In this document: positions 24,854-31,644 of the stretch, piece after piece
How the letters are laid out: each line of letters starts with the position of its first letter
Position numbering within the stretch: position 1 is the first letter of the stretch
Origin: Myxococcota bacterium
Lineage (GTDB): Bacteria; Myxococcota_A; Polyangia; JAAYKL01
Reading direction: 5' to 3'
Length of the DNA: 35,711 nucleotides
Assembly (NCBI GenBank): GCA_025453525.1
Contig: JALOQD010000020.1
Span: forward strand, 1 to 35,711
Notes under the pieces: generated by a model
What the model was told of the DNA's origin: nothing
Databases searched by the model: none
The model's input: the letters and a program-made list of their open reading frames with translations, nothing else
Made by a program: the position numbers and the translations under genes

Positions 24854-25173
24854 AAGGCCTTTTGTGTCTCGCGCTTCTCACCCCGCCGGCCTGCACACCC
24901 CTTCCTGCAGAGCCTGTTCAAAAAGGGCCCTTCCTAGAAGCGCGCGGGGTACGAGTCGATATCGCGACCCAGGGCACCCCTGTTCACCTCGCCTCGGAGC
25001 TTCTCCAACTCGAATCCGAGGTCTCGCCGCTCGTGCTGACCGGCCATGTCACCTGGCAAAGGGGACAGGACTTTGCGGCGCGCTGCGAACAGGCCGAAAT
25101 CGATCCGCGAACCGGCACGGTGGTTCTCCAAACGCAGGTGCGTGCGTCCATGACGCTTTCTTCTAGGCCATGA
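24850..25173 (+). CDS. lptC: LptC-like LPS export protein, short
   Basis: The product has 107 residues, shorter than E. coli LptC (191). An N-terminal hydrophobic stretch ends at PPAC (Cys15), which may be a non-standard lipobox or an uncleaved anchor. It is followed by strand-rich sequence (FLEARGVRVDI, LVLTGHVTWQRG, AEIDPRTGTVVLQTQVRASM) like the OstA/LptC beta-jellyroll. Similarity is weak, and the name rests mainly on its place between a lipoprotein and lptA/lptB, with ATGA overlaps on both sides. LptC links the inner-membrane LptBFG exporter to the periplasmic LptA bridge. LptF and LptG are not in the window. Confidence in a protein-coding gene is high, in the name moderate. Confidence 0.7.
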   Translation: MKGLLCLALLTPPACTPLPAEPVQKGPFLEARGVRVDIATQGTPVHLASELLQLESEVSPLVLTGHVTWQRGQDFAARCEQAEIDPRTGTVVLQTQVRASMTLSSRP

Positions 25174-25640
25174 GCGGCATGCCCAAGCAAGGCGTTGCTC
25201 TTCTGATTTCGGTCGCGTTTTTCGCTTGGGGCACGCAGAGCGCAGCGGCCGACAAAGTCGAGATCAGCGCGGATCGCCTCGAGGTTCGCCATAGTGAGGG
25301 TCGCGCCTCTTTCGAAGGTCACGTTCGCGCCTTTTTTGGCAAGCTCCGCCTCGAATGCGCCTCCCTGCAAGTCCGATACGACGACGCGGGCCAAGTCTCG
25401 CATCTTGCGGCCAAGGGTCCTTTGTCCGTGTACAAGGGCGATATGTCGGCCACGGCTCAACGCGCGGCTCTCGATGTGGGTCGAGGCGTCCTGGTGCTCG
25501 AAGGAAATCCACGTCTCACGAGCGGCCCGCACAAGCTGTCTGGAGAGCGCGTGACCGTGCACCTGGAAACCGGCCAAATGGAAATCGAGCGCGCCACAGG
25601 CACCTTCGAGCTGCCCTTGGGTCACAGGAGCCAGGAGTGA
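25170..25640 (+). CDS. lptA: LptA-like periplasmic LPS transport protein
   Basis: The product has 156 residues. A signal peptide ends near QSAAAD, residue 28. The OstA/LptA domain follows, opening with KVEISADRLEVRHSEGRASF and continuing with repeated strand pairs (GHVRAFFGKLRLECASLQVRY, GDMSATAQRAALDVG, HKLSGERVTVHLETG), the usual pattern of LptA jellyroll subunits. LptA bridges the periplasm between LptC and LptDE and carries LPS. The start overlaps the LptC-like stop (ATGA) and the stop overlaps the LptB start (GTGA), so the genes are tightly coupled. Two near starts (residues 1 and 4) are possible. Confidence 0.85.
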   Translation: MSGMPKQGVALLISVAFFAWGTQSAAADKVEISADRLEVRHSEGRASFEGHVRAFFGKLRLECASLQVRYDDAGQVSHLAAKGPLSVYKGDMSATAQRAALDVGRGVLVLEGNPRLTSGPHKLSGERVTVHLETGQMEIERATGTFELPLGHRSQE

Positions 25641-26350
25641 CGAGGTCCCTCGAGGCGAGAGGGCTCACCAAGTCCTTGGGCGGACGGCTCATCGTGAGCG
25701 ACGTCGACTTGGAGGTGCGCCCGGGCGAGGTGGTGGGCCTGCTCGGACCCAACGGCGCGGGCAAGACCACGACCTTTCGCATGTTGCTCGGCCTTCTGCG
25801 ACCAGACCGAGGCGCCGTGCGCTTTGGCCTTCCCGTGGACGGCTTGCCCCTCGATGCCCGCGCCCGTCTCGGGCTCGGCTACCTGCCCCAGGGGCCCTCG
25901 GTGCTGCAAGGACTCAGCGCGCAAGACAACCTGCTCGCCGTGCTCGAGGCCAACCATCAAAAGGAGCCGGCGCGCAAGGCCAAAGAGCTCATCCTCCAAT
26001 TCGGCCTGAGCGACGTCGCAAGCCAAAGAGCGGCCCGGCTTTCTGGCGGAGAGCGGCGACGTCTGGAGTTCGCCAGAGCCCTTTGCATCTCTCCCTCGGT
26101 GCTCCTATGCGACGAGCCCCTCGCCGGTGTCGATCCGATAGCAGCGGCCGAGATATCCCGCGCCGTGCTCGCGCTCAAGCACAGCGGCGTCGGCGTGTTG
26201 CTCACCGATCACAACGTCCGCGGGGCCCTGGCCTTGTGCGACAGGGTCTATCTGCTCGCCGAGGGCAAGATCGCGGTCCACGGCACTCCCTCGGAAATCC
26301 GGGACAGCGACGTGGCCAAACGCGTCTACTTGGGCGAAGAGCCGGTGTAA
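25637..26350 (+). CDS. lptB: LPS export ABC transporter ATP-binding protein LptB
   Basis: The product has 237 residues, near E. coli LptB (241). Complete ABC motifs are visible: Walker A GPNGAGKT (37-44), Q-loop Gln85 in YLPQGPSVL, signature LSGGE (135-139), Walker B VLLCDE ending at 160, and switch His192 in LTDHNVR. The segment DEPLAGVDPIAAAEI is the hallmark of LptB. With LptF and LptG it powers extraction of LPS from the inner membrane. The GTG start at 25637 overlaps the LptA stop (GTGA) and has AGGAGCCAGGA just upstream. No rpoN or hpf follows, unlike many proteobacterial lpt operons; the next gene is on the other strand and its stop lies 4 nt beyond. Confidence 0.93.
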   Translation: MTRSLEARGLTKSLGGRLIVSDVDLEVRPGEVVGLLGPNGAGKTTTFRMLLGLLRPDRGAVRFGLPVDGLPLDARARLGLGYLPQGPSVLQGLSAQDNLLAVLEANHQKEPARKAKELILQFGLSDVASQRAARLSGGERRRLEFARALCISPSVLLCDEPLAGVDPIAAAEISRAVLALKHSGVGVLLTDHNVRGALALCDRVYLLAEGKIAVHGTPSEIRDSDVAKRVYLGEEPV

Positions 26351-26354
26351 GGGG

Positions 26355-26576
26355 TCACGCAGGAATGACTCCCTCGATCTCGGGGATCTCGGCCTTGAGG
26401 AGACGCAGCACTCCCATTTGTAGGGTGATTTGGGCCGAGGGACAGCCATGGCAGGCGCCCTTGAGCCGCACCTTGACGTTGTTGCCTTCCATGCCGAGGT
26501 ATTCGATATCGCCACCGTCCATTTGGAGCGCCGGACGAATCTTCTCGTCGATGATTTTTATGATCTTCTCTTCCAT
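26355..26576 (-). CDS. NifU-like C-terminal domain Fe-S scaffold protein
   Basis: This 73-residue protein consists only of the NifU C-terminal (Nfu) domain. It starts IIDEKIRPALQMDGGDIEY and has the cluster-binding GACHGCPSA with Cys42 and Cys45. Such stand-alone Nfu proteins carry 4Fe-4S clusters to target enzymes. The two radical SAM enzymes in this window would need such clusters, though nothing ties them directly. ATG 26576 gives the normal family start; an upstream ATG at 26678 adds 34 unrelated residues. The gene converges on lptB. Confidence 0.9.
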   Translation of the reverse strand: MEEKIIKIIDEKIRPALQMDGGDIEYLGMEGNNVKVRLKGACHGCPSAQITLQMGVLRLLKAEIPEIEGVIPA

Positions 26577-26648
26577 GATGGGTCGCTCTCTTTCCCTTGG
26601 GGCTTTAGCTGCCAGGCCTTTGCGCCGCCTTTTTGGAGCACAATGCCA

Positions 26649-26678
26649 CGCATAATCCCTGTCCAGCAGCCCTGTCAA
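26649..26678 (-). promoter_or_regulatory. Possible sigma-70 promoter for the NifU-like gene
   Basis: On the minus strand a perfect -35 TTGACA (26678-26673) is followed after 18 nt by TATGCG (26654-26649), a partial -10. The start codon is about 70 nt downstream. The -10 is weak, so this is tentative. Confidence 0.35.
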
Positions 26679-26726
26679 GCACAGTCAGAAGGCCTTCGGG
26701 CCAAAAGGCTCACGCACAAAGCGCCT

Positions 26727-27935
26727 TTACCGACAATGGATGAGGCCGCTGCGCCTCTGGGCCAAAATGCGTTTGCCCTGGGCGATTTGTTGGTCCCAAT
26801 AGCCGTCCACGCGACCCGTTGCGACGAGCTGCCGCAGGCGAGCGATGACCTGCGGTTCCAAGGCCTCGGGCTCGGCAGGCCACGCAGGCGTTCCAGGGAG
26901 GGGCAAATAGACGTGCAGATGAAGGCGACTGCTCGGCAGGGACAATACCCAGAGAGCGAGCTCCAAGGTGGCACGGCGATCCGCGCTCGTCTCTCCGGGG
27001 AAGCCCAGCAGCAGATCGACATGGGGCATGAGCCCAGCCTCGCGAATGAGGGAAACAGCGCTGACAGACTCCTGCACCGTATGCCCTCGCCGCATGGCGC
27101 AAAGCACCGCATCAGAGCCGGATTGCACGCCCACCACGACCGTCGGATTGGCACAGTGGCGCACCAAAACGCCCAGGAGCTCGGGACAGACTCTGTCAGG
27201 GCGCACCTCAGAGGGAAAGTTGCCCAGCATGAGGTAGTCGGCGCCAGCCTCGCGGCAGGCGAGCGCGAGGGATTCCAAAGAGGCCGCAACCTGGGCTGGG
27301 CCACCGCCGCCATAGGCAAAGGCGTCTGAGGTGAGGCACCGGATGCGGCGATGACCCCTGGCCACGGCATGGGCGACGCCCGCAGCGCTCATGGCAGGTC
27401 CGCGAAAGCGCATGCGCCTTCCAAACGCCATGGGCACCTGGCAGAAGGCGCACGCATAGGGACAACCCCGACTGATTTCGAGAAAGGGGAACTGTGCGGT
27501 GGATTCGTCCGCGTGGGTCTCGCTGTTGAGGTCGTAGGGCTCCCCAGGGCGAACGATGGGGTCTTCCTGCACGCGCTTGCGGCTCGGGTCATCAGTCCAG
27601 GCTCGCAGGAACTGCGGCAAGGTGTGCTCGGCCTCGCCGACGAACACCGCGTCGAAACCGAGGCTCAAGGTTCCATCGGGATCGGCGGTCGCATGGGCTC
27701 CACCGGCAAGCAGCAGAGGACGCCGCGGTCCAAGCAGAATCGGCCTGAGAACTTCGACAACTGCGTCGAGGTCGGTCGTCGTGAAGGAGAAGGCGAAGAT
27801 GTCTCGTTCGTCGAGATCCGTGGGAACGGTGGTCTCGGCGCGAGTCGATATCCGAAGGCCGGAAGAGCGCAGCACGCGCTCGAGCACGGCGATGCTGTTG
27901 CGGTTCCTCGGGCTTTTGAGAAACACCATTTTCAT
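26727..27935 (-). CDS. B12-binding-type radical SAM protein
   Basis: The product has 402 residues. The first 110 form a Rossmann-like half typical of B12-binding radical SAM proteins (FAFSFTTTDLDAVVEVLRP, LLLAGGAHATADPDG, AVFVGEAEHTL), but no DxHxxG cobalamin motif is seen. The radical SAM core has the CxxxCxxC cluster motif at Cys158, Cys162 and Cys165 (RGCPYACAFC), followed by a TIM-barrel-like region with QSGSD and LLLGFPGET. It resembles the archaeal/bacterial group typified by MJ_1487 (TIGR04013-like); the substrate is unknown. ATG 27935 and ATG 27929 are both possible starts, and neither has a clear ribosome site. It begins 32 nt after the NtrX-like regulator and may be co-transcribed with it. 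Confidence 0.85.
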   Translation of the reverse strand: MKMVFLKSPRNRNSIAVLERVLRSSGLRISTRAETTVPTDLDERDIFAFSFTTTDLDAVVEVLRPILLGPRRPLLLAGGAHATADPDGTLSLGFDAVFVGEAEHTLPQFLRAWTDDPSRKRVQEDPIVRPGEPYDLNSETHADESTAQFPFLEISRGCPYACAFCQVPMAFGRRMRFRGPAMSAAGVAHAVARGHRRIRCLTSDAFAYGGGGPAQVAASLESLALACREAGADYLMLGNFPSEVRPDRVCPELLGVLVRHCANPTVVVGVQSGSDAVLCAMRRGHTVQESVSAVSLIREAGLMPHVDLLLGFPGETSADRRATLELALWVLSLPSSRLHLHVYLPLPGTPAWPAEPEALEPQVIARLRQLVATGRVDGYWDQQIAQGKRILAQRRSGLIHCR

Positions 27936-27967
27936 GGGGGCCAAAGGGTGCGATTCCACCGTAGCTA

Positions 27968-29356
27968 TCAGTTCGCCTCGCCGCGATTGATCCCCAAGGC
28001 TCGCAGCTTCTTGTGCAGGTTGGTCCGCTCGATGCCGAGGATTTGAGACGACCGTGAGATGTTCCAATCGTGGCTCTCGAGCACCTCGAGGATGTACTGG
28101 CGCTCCACGGCCTCGCGCATGTCCTTGAGGGTCAACTGTTGGCCCCGCGGCAGTCGCAATGGACCGCCGGGCTCGAAGGATCGGCTCGGGGTCATCTCGG
28201 ACGGGAGGTCCGAAAGGGTGATGCGCTCGCCGCTCATGATGACGAGCCGCTCTGCGAGGTTCTTGAGCTCCCGTACGTTGCCCGGCCAGCTGTACATGCA
28301 CAACCGGGCCATGGCGTCTTCGTCTACGGGTTTGTGCCTGTAGCCGTTCTCCTTGCAGAACTCGTCGATGAACGCTTCGAGCAGCAGCGGCACGTCGCCT
28401 TCGCGGTCTCGGAGCGGTGGGGCCTTGATGGGCAGCACATTGAGCCGGAAATACAGATCTTCTCGGAACGCGCCGATGGAAACGGCTTCTTCGAGGTTGC
28501 GATTGGTGGCAGCGAGCACGCGCACATCGATCGTGATGGTTCGCTGGCTCCCCACGCGAGCCAGCTCGCCGGACTGCAACACGCGCAGGACCTTGGCCTG
28601 AGCCGAGAGGGCCATATCGCCGATCTCGTCGAGAAACAGCGTCCCAGCGTCGGCGAGCTCGAACTGGCCTGCCTTGCGACCCACGGCGCCGGTGAACGCG
28701 CCCCGCTCGTAACCGAACAGCTCGCTCTCGATGAGCTCCGAAGGAATGGCAGCGCAGTTGACCTTGACGAAAGACCCGGCGCTCCTGGGGCTTCCCCTGT
28801 GGATGGCCCGAGCGATGAGCTCCTTGCCTGTGCCGGACTCGCCCGTGATGAGCACCCTGCTGCGAGTGGGCGCCACTTTGCCGATCTCCTGGACGAGACG
28901 CAGCATGACCCCGCTGCTGCCGATGAGCTCGCCTCGTTCGATGGCCGCAGCGCGCAGGGTTTCCACCTCGGCCCGCAGCTGCACGTTGCGCAGGCAGTTG
29001 CCAATGCGCAAGAGCACCGCGTCCCGGTCCAGCGGTTTCTCGAAAAAGTCCGTCGCACCGTGCTTGACCGCATCCACGGCCTCGGCGAGCGACGCGTGTC
29101 CCGAGATGATGATCACCGGAACGTCCTTGTAGTCCGTGGAGCCGCTGCGGATCTTCTGCAGGGCCTCGACCCCGCTCATGCCAGGCAATTTGATATCTAA
29201 AATGACGAGGTCGGCGCCCTCTGTGTCGAGCACGCGGATGCCCTCTTCTGCCGTTCCCACGGCCCGCACCTCGTAGCCCTCGCCTTCGAGCACCAGGCTC
29301 AAGGTGCGGCGGATGTTCTTCTCATCGTCGACGACCAGTACTCTTCTGTTCAACAT
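27968..29356 (-). CDS. NtrC-class sigma-54-dependent response regulator, NtrX-like
   Basis: This 462-residue protein has three domains. The receiver (1-120) has Asp10/Asp11, phosphoacceptor Asp54 and Lys107 in FFEKP. The AAA+ domain (about 143-375) has Walker A GESGTGKE at 172-179, the sigma-54 contact loop GAFTGA at 219-224 and Walker B TLFLDEIGD. The C-terminal Fis-type helix-turn-helix ends NISRSSQILGIERTNLHKKL, a sequence typical of NtrX. It should activate sigma-54 promoters when phosphorylated. No histidine kinase (NtrY) is in the window, so it is an orphan here. AAGGAG lies 9 nt before ATG 29356. It starts 22 nt after the aspartate kinase stop. Confidence 0.92.
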   Translation of the reverse strand: MLNRRVLVVDDEKNIRRTLSLVLEGEGYEVRAVGTAEEGIRVLDTEGADLVILDIKLPGMSGVEALQKIRSGSTDYKDVPVIIISGHASLAEAVDAVKHGATDFFEKPLDRDAVLLRIGNCLRNVQLRAEVETLRAAAIERGELIGSSGVMLRLVQEIGKVAPTRSRVLITGESGTGKELIARAIHRGSPRSAGSFVKVNCAAIPSELIESELFGYERGAFTGAVGRKAGQFELADAGTLFLDEIGDMALSAQAKVLRVLQSGELARVGSQRTITIDVRVLAATNRNLEEAVSIGAFREDLYFRLNVLPIKAPPLRDREGDVPLLLEAFIDEFCKENGYRHKPVDEDAMARLCMYSWPGNVRELKNLAERLVIMSGERITLSDLPSEMTPSRSFEPGGPLRLPRGQQLTLKDMREAVERQYILEVLESHDWNISRSSQILGIERTNLHKKLRALGINRGEAN

Positions 29357-29378
29357 CCCCCGGATCTCCTTGTGCGAC

Positions 29379-30620
29379 TCATGGGAGGCTCGGATCGACA
29401 GCATTCATGGAAGGGTTCTCGATAAATGCCTCGTGGAGCCGAGACAGCGCAGGTTCCAGCGCAGCAGCGGTGGTGATGATCGAGATGCGGAACCCCGAGG
29501 TCGACAGGCCGAGCACCGGCGCCTTCAGCGCTTGCATCGTTCGCAGGGCGCGGGTGAGATTGCGCGCGTCGCGATTGATGCCCACGCCGATGAGGGACAC
29601 GGCTGCGAGATCCTCCACGATCTCTAGATCCTGCCCGCCGCAGACCAAGAGCGCCGCCTTGGCCTTGTTCCAGTCGGGCAATTGGCCCGTGGACACCGCA
29701 AAGGCACCGCGGGCCCATGCCGCATGGCCTTGCGGGTTTTGAACGCGCAGCTCTTTGATGGGCGTCAGAGAGGCCTCAGCAGCCTCGAGCAGGTCGACGA
29801 GCCTCTCGGTCACAGCCGTGCCGCGCAAACCCACCCAGGCGATATCTCTCTCCGAGACCACGGCCCTCACCCCGTGATCCTCGAGGGGCGTGTCCTTGCG
29901 CACCACGGTCTCGCGGCCCGGAGCAAACGAGGCGCGGGCATAGATGGCGATGCCGGCTCGCTTGGCGAATTCTACGGCCTCGGCTTTGAGAACCTTGGCC
30001 CCGGCCATGGCCATCTCCTGCATTTCCTCATAGGAAAGCTCGGCCAGATGCCGGGCCCCGAGAACCTTGGCCGGGTCCGCGGTATAGACACCGTCGACGT
30101 CGGAGTAGATTTCGCACCGCTGCGCGCCCAGGGCTGCGGCGAGCGCCACGGCAGTGGTGTCAGAGCCGCCCCGTCCCAACGTGGTGATCTCCCGCTTGTA
30201 GCTCATGCCTTGAAACCCAGCGACGATGACCACGCAGCCCCGCGCCAACTCGTCCTCGACCCGAATGGGGCGCACCTCGATGATCCGCGCGTCCGAGTGC
30301 CGGTCGTTGGTGAGGATGCCGCACTGGGAGCCGGTCAGAGCCACGGCCTCGTAGCCCGCCGCGTGGATCGCGATGGATAAGAGCGCCGAGGTGATGCGCT
30401 CGCCGGTCGTCAGCAGCATGTCGAGCTCTCGACGAGGAGGCGTATCTGTCAACTGTTTCGCGAGCGAAACGAGGTCATTGGTCGTCTTTCCCATGGCCGA
30501 GACCACGACGACCACGTCATTGCCGGCGGCCTTGCAAGCCACGACCTTTCGCGCGATTTCGCGGATTTTATCTAGATCCGCGACTGAGCTGCCTCCGTAC
30601 TTCTGGACGATGATGGGCAT
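29379..30620 (-). CDS. lysC: Aspartate kinase
   Basis: Aspartate kinase phosphorylates aspartate in the first step toward lysine, threonine, methionine and diaminopimelate. The 413-residue product has the N-terminal KYGGSSV, the [11 protein letters not shown] segment, FQG and [16 protein letters not shown], and [12 protein letters not shown], all catalytic-domain marks. Two C-terminal ACT-type regulatory segments follow (WVGLRGTAV to about 310 and VSLIGVGIN to the end), usual for feedback-inhibited monofunctional enzymes. It is not fused to homoserine dehydrogenase. It lies 22 nt before the NtrX-like regulator, an arrangement whose meaning is unclear. The ATG at 30620 starts the homology; the ribosome site is weak. 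Confidence 0.95.
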   Translation of the reverse strand: MPIIVQKYGGSSVADLDKIREIARKVVACKAAGNDVVVVVSAMGKTTNDLVSLAKQLTDTPPRRELDMLLTTGERITSALLSIAIHAAGYEAVALTGSQCGILTNDRHSDARIIEVRPIRVEDELARGCVVIVAGFQGMSYKREITTLGRGGSDTTAVALAAALGAQRCEIYSDVDGVYTADPAKVLGARHLAELSYEEMQEMAMAGAKVLKAEAVEFAKRAGIAIYARASFAPGRETVVRKDTPLEDHGVRAVVSERDIAWVGLRGTAVTERLVDLLEAAEASLTPIKELRVQNPQGHAAWARGAFAVSTGQLPDWNKAKAALLVCGGQDLEIVEDLAAVSLIGVGINRDARNLTRALRTMQALKAPVLGLSTSGFRISIITTAAALEPALSRLHEAFIENPSMNAVDPSLP

Positions 30621-30778
30621 AAAAGAGACCTATCACAACTGCTGGTCGCTTGTCCCAATGGTTGTACAATATGGCAGAGACATTGAATCCGGTCTCTTGC
30701 CTGTGGTAACTTCCCCTGAAAGTTCCCATGGGCGAAAAGGCCTCGAGGTCGACCCGACGCATGAAGAAGGAGAGACGA

Positions 30779-31396
30779 ATGAAGAAGCTCGCGCTCCTAT
30801 CCGCTGTCGCAATTGCCATGCTGCTGCTTGGCTGCACCCAAGACGACAAGGACTCTCGCAAGGTGGTGGCGGAAAAAGTAGACACCTACAAGGCGAACCT
30901 GCCGCCGGTTCCGTCCATCCCCAAGCCCACCGCACCCGAGGCCTACCCGGACGGCTCGCACTCGGTGTACGGCGTGCGCAAGCAGATCCTCAAGACCATC
31001 GAAACCCAGGTCACGGTCACGGCCTACATCGCCAACGTGTACAAAAAACCCGAGTGCGAAGAAGGCAAGGCCTGTTTCACCCTCATGCCGCATCTCTTCC
31101 TCGCTGATGAAAAGGCCGAGAACATCGAGAAGCGGCTATTGCGGGTCGTGGGTTACGCCAAGAGCTTCAAGGAAATGGACGACCAGAAAGAAAAAGACGA
31201 GAAGGGCATCAAAGACGAGTTGCCCGAGGGTGTGTACCTGCCTCCGGTGATCTGGGATTGGCGCGAAGGTCAGAAGTACAAAATCACCGGTCGGTTCACC
31301 CGCCAGTCAGGCGATGGATTCATGGCCACCGACGGTCTGCTGGAGTACGAGAAGCACGAGTGCCTCGACTGCCCGCCCGAAGAAGCAAAGAAATGA
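30779..31396 (+). CDS. Lipoprotein of unknown function
   Basis: The 205-residue product has a clear lipoprotein signal with lipobox LLGC (Cys19). The mature part starts charged, passes through a Pro-rich stretch (LPPVPSIPKPTAPEAYP) and then has a strand-rich region (IETQVTVTAYIANVYKKPEC, KACFTLMPHLFLAD, RLLRVVGYAKSF). This looks like an OB-type fold, a guess from pattern only. Two Cys pairs (CEEGKAC and CLDC) could bind metal or form disulphides. It ends in a Lys/Glu-rich tail. AAGGAG lies 7 nt before ATG 30779. It stands alone on the plus strand, divergent from aspartate kinase, and is followed at once by a hairpin and a long palindrome. Confidence 0.82.
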   Translation: MKKLALLSAVAIAMLLLGCTQDDKDSRKVVAEKVDTYKANLPPVPSIPKPTAPEAYPDGSHSVYGVRKQILKTIETQVTVTAYIANVYKKPECEEGKACFTLMPHLFLADEKAENIEKRLLRVVGYAKSFKEMDDQKEKDEKGIKDELPEGVYLPPVIWDWREGQKYKITGRFTRQSGDGFMATDGLLEYEKHECLDCPPEEAKK

Positions 31397-31399
31397 CAG

Positions 31400-31415
31400 G
31401 GCTCGCTGACGAGCC
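31400..31415 (+). terminator. Hairpin after the lipoprotein stop codon
   Basis: A perfect 6-bp stem GGCTCG/CGAGCC with a CTGA tetraloop starts 4 nt after the TGA stop. The nearest T run (31438-31442) is 22 nt later, so it is not a classical intrinsic terminator by itself. It may protect the transcript end together with the adjacent palindrome. Confidence 0.45.
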
Positions 31416-31419
31416 GTCC

Positions 31420-31605
31420 TAGCCTGGAGTTTCGTCATTTTTCCTACTGCGTCGAAAGCTGAACGACCGGCGCTGCGTCATCCGCGCTATTTTTCACTCA
31501 CCCTACCGCCAGTAGGCCTCCGCGAAAAATATCGCGGCTTCCTTGCGGCGGGCGGCTCGCCCAGCTTCCGTCCTCCCTACGAAAAAATGTCGAAACTCCA
31601 GCCTA
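31420..31605. repeat. 186-nt imperfect palindrome (long hairpin element) between convergent genes
   Basis: The left arm (31420-31495) and the complement of the right arm (31524-31605) align along their whole length. The outer 23 nt differ only at two positions (TAGCCTGGAGTTTCG against TAGGCTGGAGTTTCG, then CATTTTT). The middle shares GAAGCTG and CCG blocks. The inner stem CCGCG-C-TATTTTTC pairs with GAAAAATA-T-CGCGG with one mismatch, and the tip is CCTAC-CGCCA-GTAGG. By eye roughly three quarters of aligned positions match. It could be a small non-autonomous inverted-repeat element, a REP-like unit, a two-way terminator or a structured RNA. Confidence 0.85.
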
Positions 31606-31644
31606 GCGCTTCGATTTTTCGATACATCGGCGAAAAGAGAACTT

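Noticed and set aside
28070-29200. Plus-strand open frame of 376 codons
   Set aside because: It is antisense to the NtrX-like regulator, which has complete receiver, AAA+ and helix-turn-helix motifs.
30660-30675. Possible -10 box TACAAT before the lipoprotein gene
   Set aside because: The hexamer is good, but no acceptable -35 is found at 16-18 nt, so it is not listed as a promoter.
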